Origin: Planctomycetota bacterium | Lineage (GTDB): Bacteria > Planctomycetota > J058 > J103 | Assembly (NCBI GenBank): GCA_003694875.1 | Contig: RFJN01000373.1 | Span: 1 to 11,823, forward strand | DNA: 11,823 nucleotides | Direction: 5' to 3' | Shown: positions 5,705 to 11,823 of the stretch, piece after piece | How the letters are laid out: the number at the start of each line of letters is the position of its first letter | How positions within the stretch are numbered: position 1 is the first letter of the stretch | Translations under genes and position numbers: made by a program | The notes under the pieces: model-generated | What the model was told of the DNA's origin: nothing | Databases searched by the model: none | What the model saw: the letters and a program-made list of their open reading frames with translations, nothing else

Positions 5705-6706
5705 GTGTGGTCCGATCTCGAGAGACAGCAGCAGCGCCGTCGCCTCGAGGAGGCGCGCCGGGACCGGGCGCTGATCGAGGTGCTGCCCCGGGTGGTCGCC
5801 GCCGGCTTCGGCGTGATCCCGATCGGTCGGATCCCGGGCGGGCTCGAGCTGGCGTGCGCACCCACCCTCACGCCGCGCGCGACCCGTGCGCTCGAGAAGG
5901 TGATCGGGCTGCGCGTGCGCACCGTCGCCATGGACGAGGCGCTCGTGCACGTCTACATCTCGCGGCTGTATCTCGAGGGGGCGGCGGTCGACTTCCAGAC
6001 CTTCCTGTCGCCCGATTTCCTCGAGGATCCGGCCGCCTGGGCGCGGCTGCGCACCGAGAAGGATGGCGCGGGCCTCACGGTGCAGTGGTCGCCGCCCGAG
6101 GACGCGATCGTCGCGCTCGACTACGCGTACCGCACGGTGCTGCGCAGCCTCGACCACGGCCACCGCGAGCCGCGCTTCGCCTTCGAGGCGGGCCCGCTCG
6201 AACTCGGCTTCGAACTGGTGGCGGAGGGCGACGGGCCGGCGCTGCTGCTCGAGGCCGAGCAGCCGCCCGGAGACGAGGTCGCGGTGCTCGCACGCGAGTC
6301 CTACTGCGTGGGGGGGCTGGAGCATCGCCATGGCTGGCGCGTGCACGCGCTCGAGGGCGCGCCGTTCATGATCCACCCCTCGGAGGTGCAGATCGTGGGG
6401 CTGCGGCCGGACGGCGCGCTGCGGCTGTGGGTCTACGATCGCACCGTCGACGTGCGGCCGGGCGAACGACCGGTGTTCTCGCTCACCTACTACTTCCTGT
6501 CCATGGGCCAGCGGCTCGAGCGGCAGCTCGAGGTGCAGATCCACGATCTCGCGCTCGTGCCGCGCCGCCGCGTGCGCGCCCTCGGCGCTCCGATCCCCTG
6601 GACCGGCGAGCACCTGCGCCGCTGGCTCGGGGTGGGCGAGGAGCCGGGCGGCGCCGGGGCGCGACGCGGCGGGTCGGCGACCGGGGAGCGGGCGCGTGGC
6701 GGCTAG
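5705..6706 (+). CDS. Unknown protein with a GspE-N/MshEN-like N-terminus, in the LPS cluster
   Basis: A 333-residue protein with no signal peptide and no membrane span, so predicted cytoplasmic. Residues 1-20 are a highly charged helix (QQQRRRLEEARRDR). Residues about 22-95 (ALIEVLPRVVAAGFGVIPIGRI, then LTPRATRALEKVIGLRVRTVAMDEALVHVYISRLYL) resemble the short N-terminal domain of type II secretion/type IV pilus ATPases such as GspE, and related MshEN domains, where a small alpha/beta fold ends with the D-x(3)-V...I-x-R-x-Y pattern. Residues about 125-290 look beta-rich, with several Tyr/Trp positions (WVYDRTVDVRPGERPVFSL, then TYYFLSMGQRLERQLEVQIH). The last 30 residues are Gly/Arg-rich and probably disordered. 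No ATPase motif is present. The gene sits between two glycosyltransferase genes and overlaps the next one, suggesting a structural or regulatory role in surface-glycan assembly; that is inference. Confidence 0.75.
   Translation: MWSDLERQQQRRRLEEARRDRALIEVLPRVVAAGFGVIPIGRIPGGLELACAPTLTPRATRALEKVIGLRVRTVAMDEALVHVYISRLYLEGAAVDFQTFLSPDFLEDPAAWARLRTEKDGAGLTVQWSPPEDAIVALDYAYRTVLRSLDHGHREPRFAFEAGPLELGFELVAEGDGPALLLEAEQPPGDEVAVLARESYCVGGLEHRHGWRVHALEGAPFMIHPSEVQIVGLRPDGALRLWVYDRTVDVRPGERPVFSLTYYFLSMGQRLERQLEVQIHDLALVPRRRVRALGAPIPWTGEHLRRWLGVGEEPGGAGARRGGSATGERARGG
6683..6688 (+). promoter_or_regulatory. Ribosome binding site that fixes the GT39-type gene start
   Basis: GGGGAG at 6683-6688 is seven bases before the GTG at 6696. 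It lies within the end of the upstream gene, so the two reading frames overlap by 11 bases and are probably translationally coupled. Confidence 0.6.
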
Positions 6707-8258
6707 GGGCGGGGGGCATGCCGGCGCGGGTCGCGTGGCGCTCGCGCTGCTCGCGATCGTGGCGCTCGCCGCGGCGCTGCGCCTTCTCGGCGCGCGGGCA
6801 CCGCATCCGATCCACCGCGACGGACTGCAGTACCTCGCGTGTGCACGGGCGGCGTCGGCCGGCGACTGGCGGCACGTGGCGGCGGCCGACTACTCGCCGG
6901 GCTATCCGACGCTCGTCGCTCTCGCGGCGCGCGCCGCGGGCTTTCGCGCGGATCGGCCTCCGCGCTGGATCCCCGAGCGCCACCGCTTCGAGGTGGCGGA
7001 CGCGCAGCGCGACGCGCCGCTGCTGCGCGCGGCACTGGGCGTGTCGCTGCTGTTCGGCGCCCTCGCGGTGCTGCCGGCGTTCGCGGTGGGCGCTGCCCTC
7101 GGTGGACCGCGGGTCGGCTTGTGGTCGGCGCTCGCGCTCGCGCTGCAGCCCTACCACGCGCTGTATGCAGGCTACGTGCTGACCGAGTCGAGCTTCTTCT
7201 TCTTCCTGCTGCTCACCCTCGCCGCGGCGGCCTGGCTGGCGCGCGTGCAACGACCTCGGACGGGCTGGCTCGCCGGCATTGCGGTCGGGATCGCCGGCAC
7301 CCTCGCGTTCTTCGTGCGGCCGGAGGTGCTTGCCGTGCTCCTGCCGGCGGCGGTGCTCGGCACGCTCCGGCCCTCGCGCGGCCGTGCGCTGTTCGGGATG
7401 GCGCTCGGGTTCGCGCTGCTCGCCGGACCGTATCTGTGGATCTACAACGCCGAGCGCGCGGGGCCGTCCGGTGCGGTCGTGCTCACGCCCAAGCGCCCGG
7501 TGGCGCAGCTCGCCGCGAGCGCACTCGATGCCCCGACGGCCTTCGTCCGGCGGCTCGTGCGCAATCTCGGACAGCTCGTCGAGTACGGCCACCCGCTCGT
7601 GCTCGCGCTCGCGCTCACCGGAGCGGTGCTCGCCTGGCGGTCCGGAGGCCGGTCGGCGCGGCGGTTGGTCGCGCTCGTGCTCGCCGCGGCGGCGCTGTAT
7701 CTCGGGGTGGTGAGCGCGGTGCGGATCGATCACCGGCTCGTGCTCGGGGTGGGCGTGTTGCTCGTGCCGCTCGCGGGCGTGTCGCTCGAGCGTGTGCGCG
7801 TCGCGCTCGCCTCGCGGTGGGGACGGGCGCGCGCGATCGGGGCGCTCGTCGTCGTGCTGCTCGCGTCCACGGTGCCGATCCTCGTGCACAAGTCGCGGCC
7901 GCGGCGCACGCACCTGCTCGAGGCGGCGGCGGTCGTGCGGCGAGAACGCGGCGAGGCTCGGGGGATGGTGCTCGTGCACGACCCGCGGCTCGCCTACTAC
8001 GCGGGCGGGCGCTGGTGTGCGCTCGCGGCGCTCGACCACGTGGTGGACCCCGAGCAGGCCGCGCGTCTGATCGCGCGGGGCGAGGTCGTGGTGCTCGGGC
8101 TCGAGCGCGGTCGGGAGCCCGACGCGGCGGCCCTCGGTCGCGCCTCGGGACGTCGGCTCGAGCCGGTCGCCGTGATCGAGCCGGCGCCCGGCGAGCGGTT
8201 CCGCGCCTACGAGATCTATACCGTGGCGCCCCGTGCCGGGGAGGGAGCGGCGCGGTGA
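6696..8258 (+). CDS. GT-C fold membrane glycosyltransferase (GT39/ArnT-like)
   Basis: A 520-residue integral inner-membrane protein. Hydrophobic segments lie at about residues 13-32, 112-136, 140-160, 165-182, 191-207, 209-222, 231-250, 300-313, 324-340, 347-361 and 381-397, followed by a soluble C-terminal domain of about 120 residues. The first large loop carries the acidic site typical of GT-C enzymes (HPIHRDGLQYLACARA, D42) and a Y-S-P-G-Y-P motif (66-71). Later features are TESSFFFFLLL (163-173) and VRPEVLAVLLP (207-217), both common in GT39/ArnT-type transferases. Such enzymes use polyprenyl-phosphate-linked sugars on the periplasmic side to modify lipids, glycans or proteins; the donor and acceptor are unknown here. 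GTG at 6696 is supported by GGGGAG upstream. Its stop overlaps the next start (GTGA). Context points to LPS or glycolipid decoration. Confidence 0.78.
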   Translation: MAARGGGHAGAGRVALALLAIVALAAALRLLGARAPHPIHRDGLQYLACARAASAGDWRHVAAADYSPGYPTLVALAARAAGFRADRPPRWIPERHRFEVADAQRDAPLLRAALGVSLLFGALAVLPAFAVGAALGGPRVGLWSALALALQPYHALYAGYVLTESSFFFFLLLTLAAAAWLARVQRPRTGWLAGIAVGIAGTLAFFVRPEVLAVLLPAAVLGTLRPSRGRALFGMALGFALLAGPYLWIYNAERAGPSGAVVLTPKRPVAQLAASALDAPTAFVRRLVRNLGQLVEYGHPLVLALALTGAVLAWRSGGRSARRLVALVLAAAALYLGVVSAVRIDHRLVLGVGVLLVPLAGVSLERVRVALASRWGRARAIGALVVVLLASTVPILVHKSRPRRTHLLEAAAVVRRERGEARGMVLVHDPRLAYYAGGRWCALAALDHVVDPEQAARLIARGEVVVLGLERGREPDAAALGRASGRRLEPVAVIEPAPGERFRAYEIYTVAPRAGEGAAR

Positions 8259-9382
8259 GCCGCGGCGCGGCGGATCGCGGACGGCCGTGGCAGCACCGGC
8301 TCGATCGCGTGGTGGGCATTCCGCTCGTGTGGGCGCTCGGCCGGCTTCGGCGTCGCCGGCGTTGTCCGCCCCGGCGTGTGCGGCGGCTCGGGCTGCTGCA
8401 GCTCAACGCGATCGGGGACACGATCCTGTGCACCCCGCTCGTGCAGGCGCTCGGGCGCGCGTATCCCGACGCCGAGATCGTGCTCGCGCACGGGAGCACG
8501 AACGCCGAGGCCGCCGCCCTCCTGCCGGCTGTGGATCGGCGACTGCCGCTGTCTGTGGCGCGACCCGATCGCGCGATCGCGCGCCTGCGGCGCGAGCGTC
8601 TCGATGTGCTGATCGATCTCGGCCCCTGGCCGCGGATCTCGGCGCTGCTCGCGCTCGGTTCCGGCGCGCGGTTCGTGATCGGCTTCCGGACCCCGGGGCA
8701 GGCGCGTCACGGCGGGTTCGATCGGGCGGTGCCGCACTCGTCGCGGCGGCACGAGTGGCGCAACATCGCGGCGCTCGGTGCTGCGCTCGGGGTGCGTGTG
8801 GCGGGGCCGCCGCGGCTCGGGGAGCAGACGACGGCGCCGCTTCCACCGCTGCCGCGCGCCCCCTTCGTGGTGCTGCACCCCTGGGCGGGGGGGCTGCGGC
8901 ACACGTGGAAGGAGTGGCCCGGAGCGCGGTGGGTGGCGCTCGGGCGGTGGTTGCGCGCGCGCGGCTATGCGCTCGTCGTCTCGGGCGGACCGGGCGATCG
9001 CGCACGCTCCGACGCGCTGGCCGCACGGTTGCGGGGCGAGGGCGACGGCGAGCGCGTGCAAGTGCTGGCTGGCGAGGCGTCGCTCGCGAGCATGACGCGG
9101 GTGCTCGTGCGGGCGGCGGCCCTCGTCACCGTGAACACGGGGATCATGCACCTCGGGGCGGCGCTCGACATCCCGCTCGTGGCGCTGCACGGCCCGACGC
9201 GCGTCTCGCGCTGGGGGCCGTTGGGGACGCGTTCGGTGGCGCTCGCCTCGCGCACCCCCGGCTGCCCGTACCTGCACCTCGGGTTCGAGTACGGGGGGCG
9301 GCGGTCGGACTGCATGGAGGGGATCGCCCTCGAGACGGTCACCGGTGCGCTCGAGGGTCTGCTGCCGCGGCGGGGCGGTTGA
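8255..9382 (+). CDS. Glycosyltransferase family 9 protein, second heptosyltransferase-like enzyme
   Basis: A 375-residue GT9 protein. It has an N-terminal extension of about 40 residues with a hydrophobic helix (DRVVGIPLVWALG, 17-29) and an Arg-rich stretch, which could lie on the membrane. The core begins LGLLQLNAIGDTILCTPLVQ, with the conserved Asp D55, and ends with donor-site motifs HPWAGGLRHTWKEWPGARW (208-226) and VNTGIMHLGAALDIPLVALHGP (293-314). The Cys-rich tail is degenerate compared with the waaF-like neighbour (C337 and C353 only). It probably adds heptose or another sugar to the core, but the acceptor cannot be told; it is not clearly WaaC, WaaF or WaaQ. GTG at 8255 overlaps the previous stop and follows GGGAG (8243-8247). 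Its 3' end overlaps the convergent waaC-like gene by 44 bp. Confidence 0.85.
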   Translation: MSRGAADRGRPWQHRLDRVVGIPLVWALGRLRRRRRCPPRRVRRLGLLQLNAIGDTILCTPLVQALGRAYPDAEIVLAHGSTNAEAAALLPAVDRRLPLSVARPDRAIARLRRERLDVLIDLGPWPRISALLALGSGARFVIGFRTPGQARHGGFDRAVPHSSRRHEWRNIAALGAALGVRVAGPPRLGEQTTAPLPPLPRAPFVVLHPWAGGLRHTWKEWPGARWVALGRWLRARGYALVVSGGPGDRARSDALAARLRGEGDGERVQVLAGEASLASMTRVLVRAAALVTVNTGIMHLGAALDIPLVALHGPTRVSRWGPLGTRSVALASRTPGCPYLHLGFEYGGRRSDCMEGIALETVTGALEGLLPRRGG

Positions 9383-10457
9383 CGGCGGGGGGCGTGTCGA
9401 GCAGCGCGAGGGCTCGTGGCAGCACATCTCGCAGCTCGAGATAGCGCATGCAGCTGCGGTGGGCGCAGCGGCGCCGGGTGCAGGGGCTGCACGGCACACC
9501 GAGCCACACGAAGGGGGCGGGCGCGTTGCGGCGGGCGTCCCACGGACCGTGGACGTGGGGATCCTTGGGGCCGAAGAGGGTGAGGGTCGGGGTGCCGAGG
9601 GCAGCGGCGACCTGCAGCGGGCCGGTGTCGACCCCGATCACGAGGCGTGCTCGCTCGTACAGCGCCATGAGTTCGTCGAGCGAGCCCGTGGCGGGGGCGA
9701 GGCGGGCGGCTCGCGGCGCCAGCGCGCAGACCCGCTCGGCCACCGCGCGCTCGCCCGGACCCCACGTCACGAGGCTCGGCAGCCCGCGCTCTCGATGCAG
9801 CGCGGTCGCGAGCGCGGCAAAGCGTTCGGGCGCCCAGCGCTTGAAGGCGCCGAAGCGCGAGACGCCGGGGTGCAGCGCCACGAAGGGGCGTTCGGCGTGC
9901 GGGCCGAGCGCGGTGCGCATGCGCTGGCGGGCGGTGTCGCTGGCGGCCAGCTGCGGACGGGCGCTCGCCACGGGGATCCCGAGCGCCTCGAGCAGCGCGA
10001 GGTTCTTGCGCACGCGGTGCACCCGGCCACGCGGGCCGCGGACCCGGCGGTCATAGAACGCATGGGCGGGTTCGGTGGTGTCGCCGTGCGCGAACCCGAC
10101 GCGCCAGCGCGCGCCCGACAGGAGCGTGCACAGTCCCGAGCGCAGGTTGCCCTGCACATCGATCGCCCAGTCGTATCGCACGCGACGGATCGCCCCGGCG
10201 CAACGCAGCAGGGCGTGTGCGTCGCGCAGCACGCCACCGAGTCCCCGGCCGCGTTCCCGCCGCCAGCGCCACACGTGGTCGATCTGGGGGTGGGGCTCGA
10301 GCAGCGATGCGAAGCGGTGCTCGATCCACCAGTCGATGCGCGCGCGCGGAAACGCGGTGCGCAGTGCGTCGAGCACCGGGAGGGCGTGCACGACGTCACC
10401 GAGCGCGGACAGGCGCACGATCAGGATCCGCTGCGGCGAGTGGACGCTCGGGCGCAT
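9339..10457 (-). CDS. waaC: LPS heptosyltransferase I, WaaC-like (GT9)
   Basis: A 372-residue cytoplasmic GT9 enzyme expected to add the first heptose to Kdo2-lipid A. The start RILIVRLSALGDVVHALPVL (10-29) is the WaaC form of the N-terminal motif, with catalytic-type Asp D21. Further WaaC-like blocks are YDWAIDVQGNLRSG (95-108), HPGVSRFGAFKRWAPERF (196-213) and GVDTGPLQVAAALGTP (275-290) with FGPKDP after it. A Cys set like that of the waaF-like protein follows (C323, C326, C331, C336). The ATG at 10457 has no Shine-Dalgarno sequence (upstream reads GATCTCCCC), yet gives the expected N-terminus; see the separate promoter entry. It is in the same direction as, and 41 bases after, the transporter gene, and convergent with the other GT9 gene. 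The last ~14 residues (Ala/Pro-rich) lie in the overlap and look dispensable. Confidence 0.87.
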   Translation of the reverse strand: MRPSVHSPQRILIVRLSALGDVVHALPVLDALRTAFPRARIDWWIEHRFASLLEPHPQIDHVWRWRRERGRGLGGVLRDAHALLRCAGAIRRVRYDWAIDVQGNLRSGLCTLLSGARWRVGFAHGDTTEPAHAFYDRRVRGPRGRVHRVRKNLALLEALGIPVASARPQLAASDTARQRMRTALGPHAERPFVALHPGVSRFGAFKRWAPERFAALATALHRERGLPSLVTWGPGERAVAERVCALAPRAARLAPATGSLDELMALYERARLVIGVDTGPLQVAAALGTPTLTLFGPKDPHVHGPWDARRNAPAPFVWLGVPCSPCTRRRCAHRSCMRYLELRDVLPRALALLDTPPAVNRPAAAADPRAHR

Positions 10458-10463
10458 GGGGAG

Positions 10464-10492
10464 ATCGTAGCGCGACGCCGTGGCCCTCGCAC
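10464..10492 (-). promoter_or_regulatory. Candidate promoter for a leaderless waaC-like message
   Basis: On the - strand TACGAT (complement of 10464-10469) matches four of six -10 positions and ends seven bases from the A of the ATG at 10457, so transcription would begin at or beside the start codon. A weak -35, GTGCGA (complement of 10487-10492), sits 17 bases upstream. The absence of a ribosome binding site in front of this ATG agrees with leaderless initiation. Confidence 0.33.
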
Positions 10493-10498
10493 CGGGAG

Positions 10499-11548
10499 TC
10501 ACAGCAGGTGCACCGCGCTGGCCTTGAAGCTCGCGTGTACGGTTGCGCCGGGCGCGAGTTCGAGCGCCCCTGCCGAACGCTCGAGCACGACGGCGACGAG
10601 CGGCTCGGCACCGGTGTCGAGGGTGACGTAGCACACCGGCGGCCGGTGCTCGAGCCGGGCGACGCGAGCTCGAATGCGGTTGGCGGCGCTGCCCGGGACG
10701 GGCTCGCGGGCGAGCACGATGTCGTGGGGCGCGACGATGGCGAGCCGCGGTGCGGCCGGTCCCTCGGCGGCGGTGATGCGCAGACCGCCCTCGGTCTCGA
10801 GAACCGGCGGCGGCCCGGGGGAGACCCGGCGACCGGGCAGCAGGTTGCGGGCGCCGCACAGGGTGGCGACGGTGGGGTGCGCCGGCGCCCGCAGCACGGC
10901 GGCGGGGGTGTCGAACTGCAGCAGCCGGCCCTCGTGCAGCACCGCGATCGCGTCGGCGAGCGCCGCCGCCTCGTCGATGTCGTGGGTCACGTGCACGGTG
11001 CAGCAGCCGAGTTCGCGGTGCACGCTGCGCAGCGTGTCGCGCAGCGCGGTGCGCGCCGGCGCGTCGAGGGCCGAGAGCGGCTCGTCGAGCAGCAGCAGGG
11101 CCGGTCCGGCGGCGATCGCGCGCGCGAGTGCGACCCGCTGCCGCTCGCCGCCGGACAGCACGGCCGGCCGGGCGTGCAGCCGGTCTTCGATGCCGCACGC
11201 CGCGGCGGCCTGCCGGATCCGTCGCTCGAGGGCGGGGCCGCGCAGCCCCGCCATGCGGGGGGCGAAGCCTATGTTCGAGGCCACATCGAGGTGCGGAAAG
11301 AGGGCGGCGTGCTGCGGCACGTAGCCGGTGCGGCGCGCCTGCGGTGCGAGGCGGGTGGCGTCCTGGCCTTCGAGCCGCAGGCGACCGGCGGTGACCGGGT
11401 GGAGACCGGCGAGGGTCTCGAGCAGCAGCGTCTTCCCGCTGCCCGACGGGCCGAGGACCGCGAGGTAGCGACCGGGCTCGACGCGCAGGGTGAGCGGGCC
11501 GAGGCGAAAGGCGGCGGCGCGGGTCTCGAGTGCCTCGAGTTCGATCAT
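10499..11548 (-). CDS. wtpC: Tungstate/molybdate-type ABC transporter ATP-binding protein with TOBE domain
   Basis: A 349-residue ATPase that would power oxyanion uptake at the inner membrane. The nucleotide-binding domain shows Walker A GPSGSGKT (33-40), the Q-loop Q79 in YVPQHAALFPHL, the signature LSGGERQR (131-138), Walker B LLLLDEP with E156, the D-loop SALD and the switch H189 in HVTHD. Residues about 288-349 form a TOBE/Mop-like domain (RIRARVARLEHRPPVCYVTL, then LAPGATVHASFKASAVHLL), the ending typical of ModC/WtpC. Its ATG (11548) overlaps the stop of the upstream permease gene (ATGA), so the two are coupled. The permease resembles WtpB/ModB, which makes tungstate or molybdate the most likely substrate; sulfate or iron uptake is less likely. 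The binding protein gene would lie beyond the window. The wtp rather than mod label is a guess based on the permease motif. Confidence 0.82.
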   Translation of the reverse strand: MIELEALETRAAAFRLGPLTLRVEPGRYLAVLGPSGSGKTLLLETLAGLHPVTAGRLRLEGQDATRLAPQARRTGYVPQHAALFPHLDVASNIGFAPRMAGLRGPALERRIRQAAAACGIEDRLHARPAVLSGGERQRVALARAIAAGPALLLLDEPLSALDAPARTALRDTLRSVHRELGCCTVHVTHDIDEAAALADAIAVLHEGRLLQFDTPAAVLRAPAHPTVATLCGARNLLPGRRVSPGPPPVLETEGGLRITAAEGPAAPRLAIVAPHDIVLAREPVPGSAANRIRARVARLEHRPPVCYVTLDTGAEPLVAVVLERSAGALELAPGATVHASFKASAVHLL

Positions 11549-11823
11549 GACGAGGTGGCGGGATCGGGCAGACGGGCGGCGAGCATGCGCAGGGCGACCA
11601 AGATCGCGGCGCTGAGCAAGAGCAGCAAGGCCGCGAGGGGAGCGGCTGCGCGAAGCCCCTCGGTCGCGAAGCGGTCCCACAGCAGCACCGGCAGCACCCG
11701 GGGGTGGTAGGCGACGATCATGATCGCGCCGAACTCGCTCACCCCCCGCGCCCACATGTGCACCGCACCGGTGGCGATCGGGCGGGCCGCGAGCGGCAGC
11801 GCCACGTGGAGGAAGGCCTGCCA
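11545..11823 (-). CDS. wtpB: WtpB/ModB-type ABC permease, 3' end only
   Basis: The last 92 residues of an inner-membrane permease whose start lies beyond the right edge. The visible part begins WQAFLHVALPLAARPI, the tail of the cytoplasmic loop that docks on the ATPase, followed by a membrane segment ending WARGVSEFGAIMIVAYHP. The W-A-R-G-V-S-E-F-G-A block followed by YHP is characteristic of the tungstate/molybdate permeases WtpB and ModB. A periplasmic stretch (RVLPVLLWDRFATEGLRAA) and a final membrane segment (APLAALLLLLSAAILVALRML) complete it. The stop overlaps the start of the ATPase gene. It is partial only because of the window edge. Confidence 0.82.
   Translation of the reverse strand, partial: WQAFLHVALPLAARPIATGAVHMWARGVSEFGAIMIVAYHPRVLPVLLWDRFATEGLRAAAPLAALLLLLSAAILVALRMLAARLPDPATSS

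Noticed and set aside
4075..5931. 618-residue open frame on the - strand
   Set aside because: It lies antisense to gmhB and the waaF-like gene, which have clear catalytic motifs. The translation is Arg/Pro/Ala-rich with no recognisable domain, as expected for shadow frames at high GC.
6483..8039. 518-residue open frame on the - strand
   Set aside because: It is antisense to the GT-C membrane protein and reads as Arg/Glu/His-rich low-complexity sequence.
9345..10631. 428-residue open frame on the + strand
   Set aside because: It is antisense to the waaC-like gene, which has complete GT9 motifs.
10217..11710. 497-residue open frame on the + strand
   Set aside because: It is antisense to the ABC ATPase, whose Walker A, signature and Walker B motifs are all intact.

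Overview
The window reads as chromosomal DNA from a Gram-negative bacterium of very high GC content (well above 65 percent by eye). Gram-negative is supported by a heptose/lipopolysaccharide (LPS) inner-core gene set (gmhB, waaF-like, waaC-like) and by predicted secreted proteins. The C-terminal His-rich SlyD type and the WtpB/WtpC-type oxyanion transporter fit a proteobacterial or delta-type lineage (Desulfobacterota or Myxococcota-like), but the phylum cannot be fixed from this sequence alone. I see no tRNA, rRNA, insertion sequence, CRISPR array or integrase, and base composition looks uniform. No gap without a gene exceeds about 175 bases.

Left part (1-2386, all + strand): the 3' end of a fatty acid hydroxylase/sterol desaturase-type gene; a secreted protein built from ten copies of a strict 13-residue repeat, closed by a strong hairpin terminator; a standalone double Clp N-terminal domain protein; and a secreted protein of unknown function. 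A perfect 13-bp-stem hairpin at 2454-2485 separates this set from the convergent genes that follow.

Middle (2511-3745, - strand): an OmpR/PhoB-type response regulator followed by a SlyD-type FKBP prolyl isomerase. No histidine kinase is visible, so the regulator is an orphan within the window. A 174-base divergent spacer (3746-3919) holds a plausible - strand promoter.

Right part, + strand (3920-9382): a tight cluster with ATGA or GTGA overlaps or short gaps. It runs gmhB (heptose-bisphosphate phosphatase), waaF-like heptosyltransferase (GT9), a protein of unknown function with a GspE-N-like N-terminus, a multi-membrane-span GT-C/GT39-type glycosyltransferase, and a second GT9 glycosyltransferase. 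GmhB makes an ADP-heptose precursor, the GT9 enzymes transfer heptose or a related sugar in the cytoplasm, and the GT-C protein would act on the periplasmic face, using a lipid-linked donor. The order suggests one LPS or glycolipid assembly operon.

Right edge, - strand (9339-11823): the end of a WtpB/ModB-type tungstate/molybdate permease, its ATP-binding subunit with a C-terminal TOBE domain, then a WaaC-like heptosyltransferase I that converges on the second GT9 gene and overlaps it by 44 bp. The waaC-like gene lacks a Shine-Dalgarno sequence and may be translated from a leaderless message.
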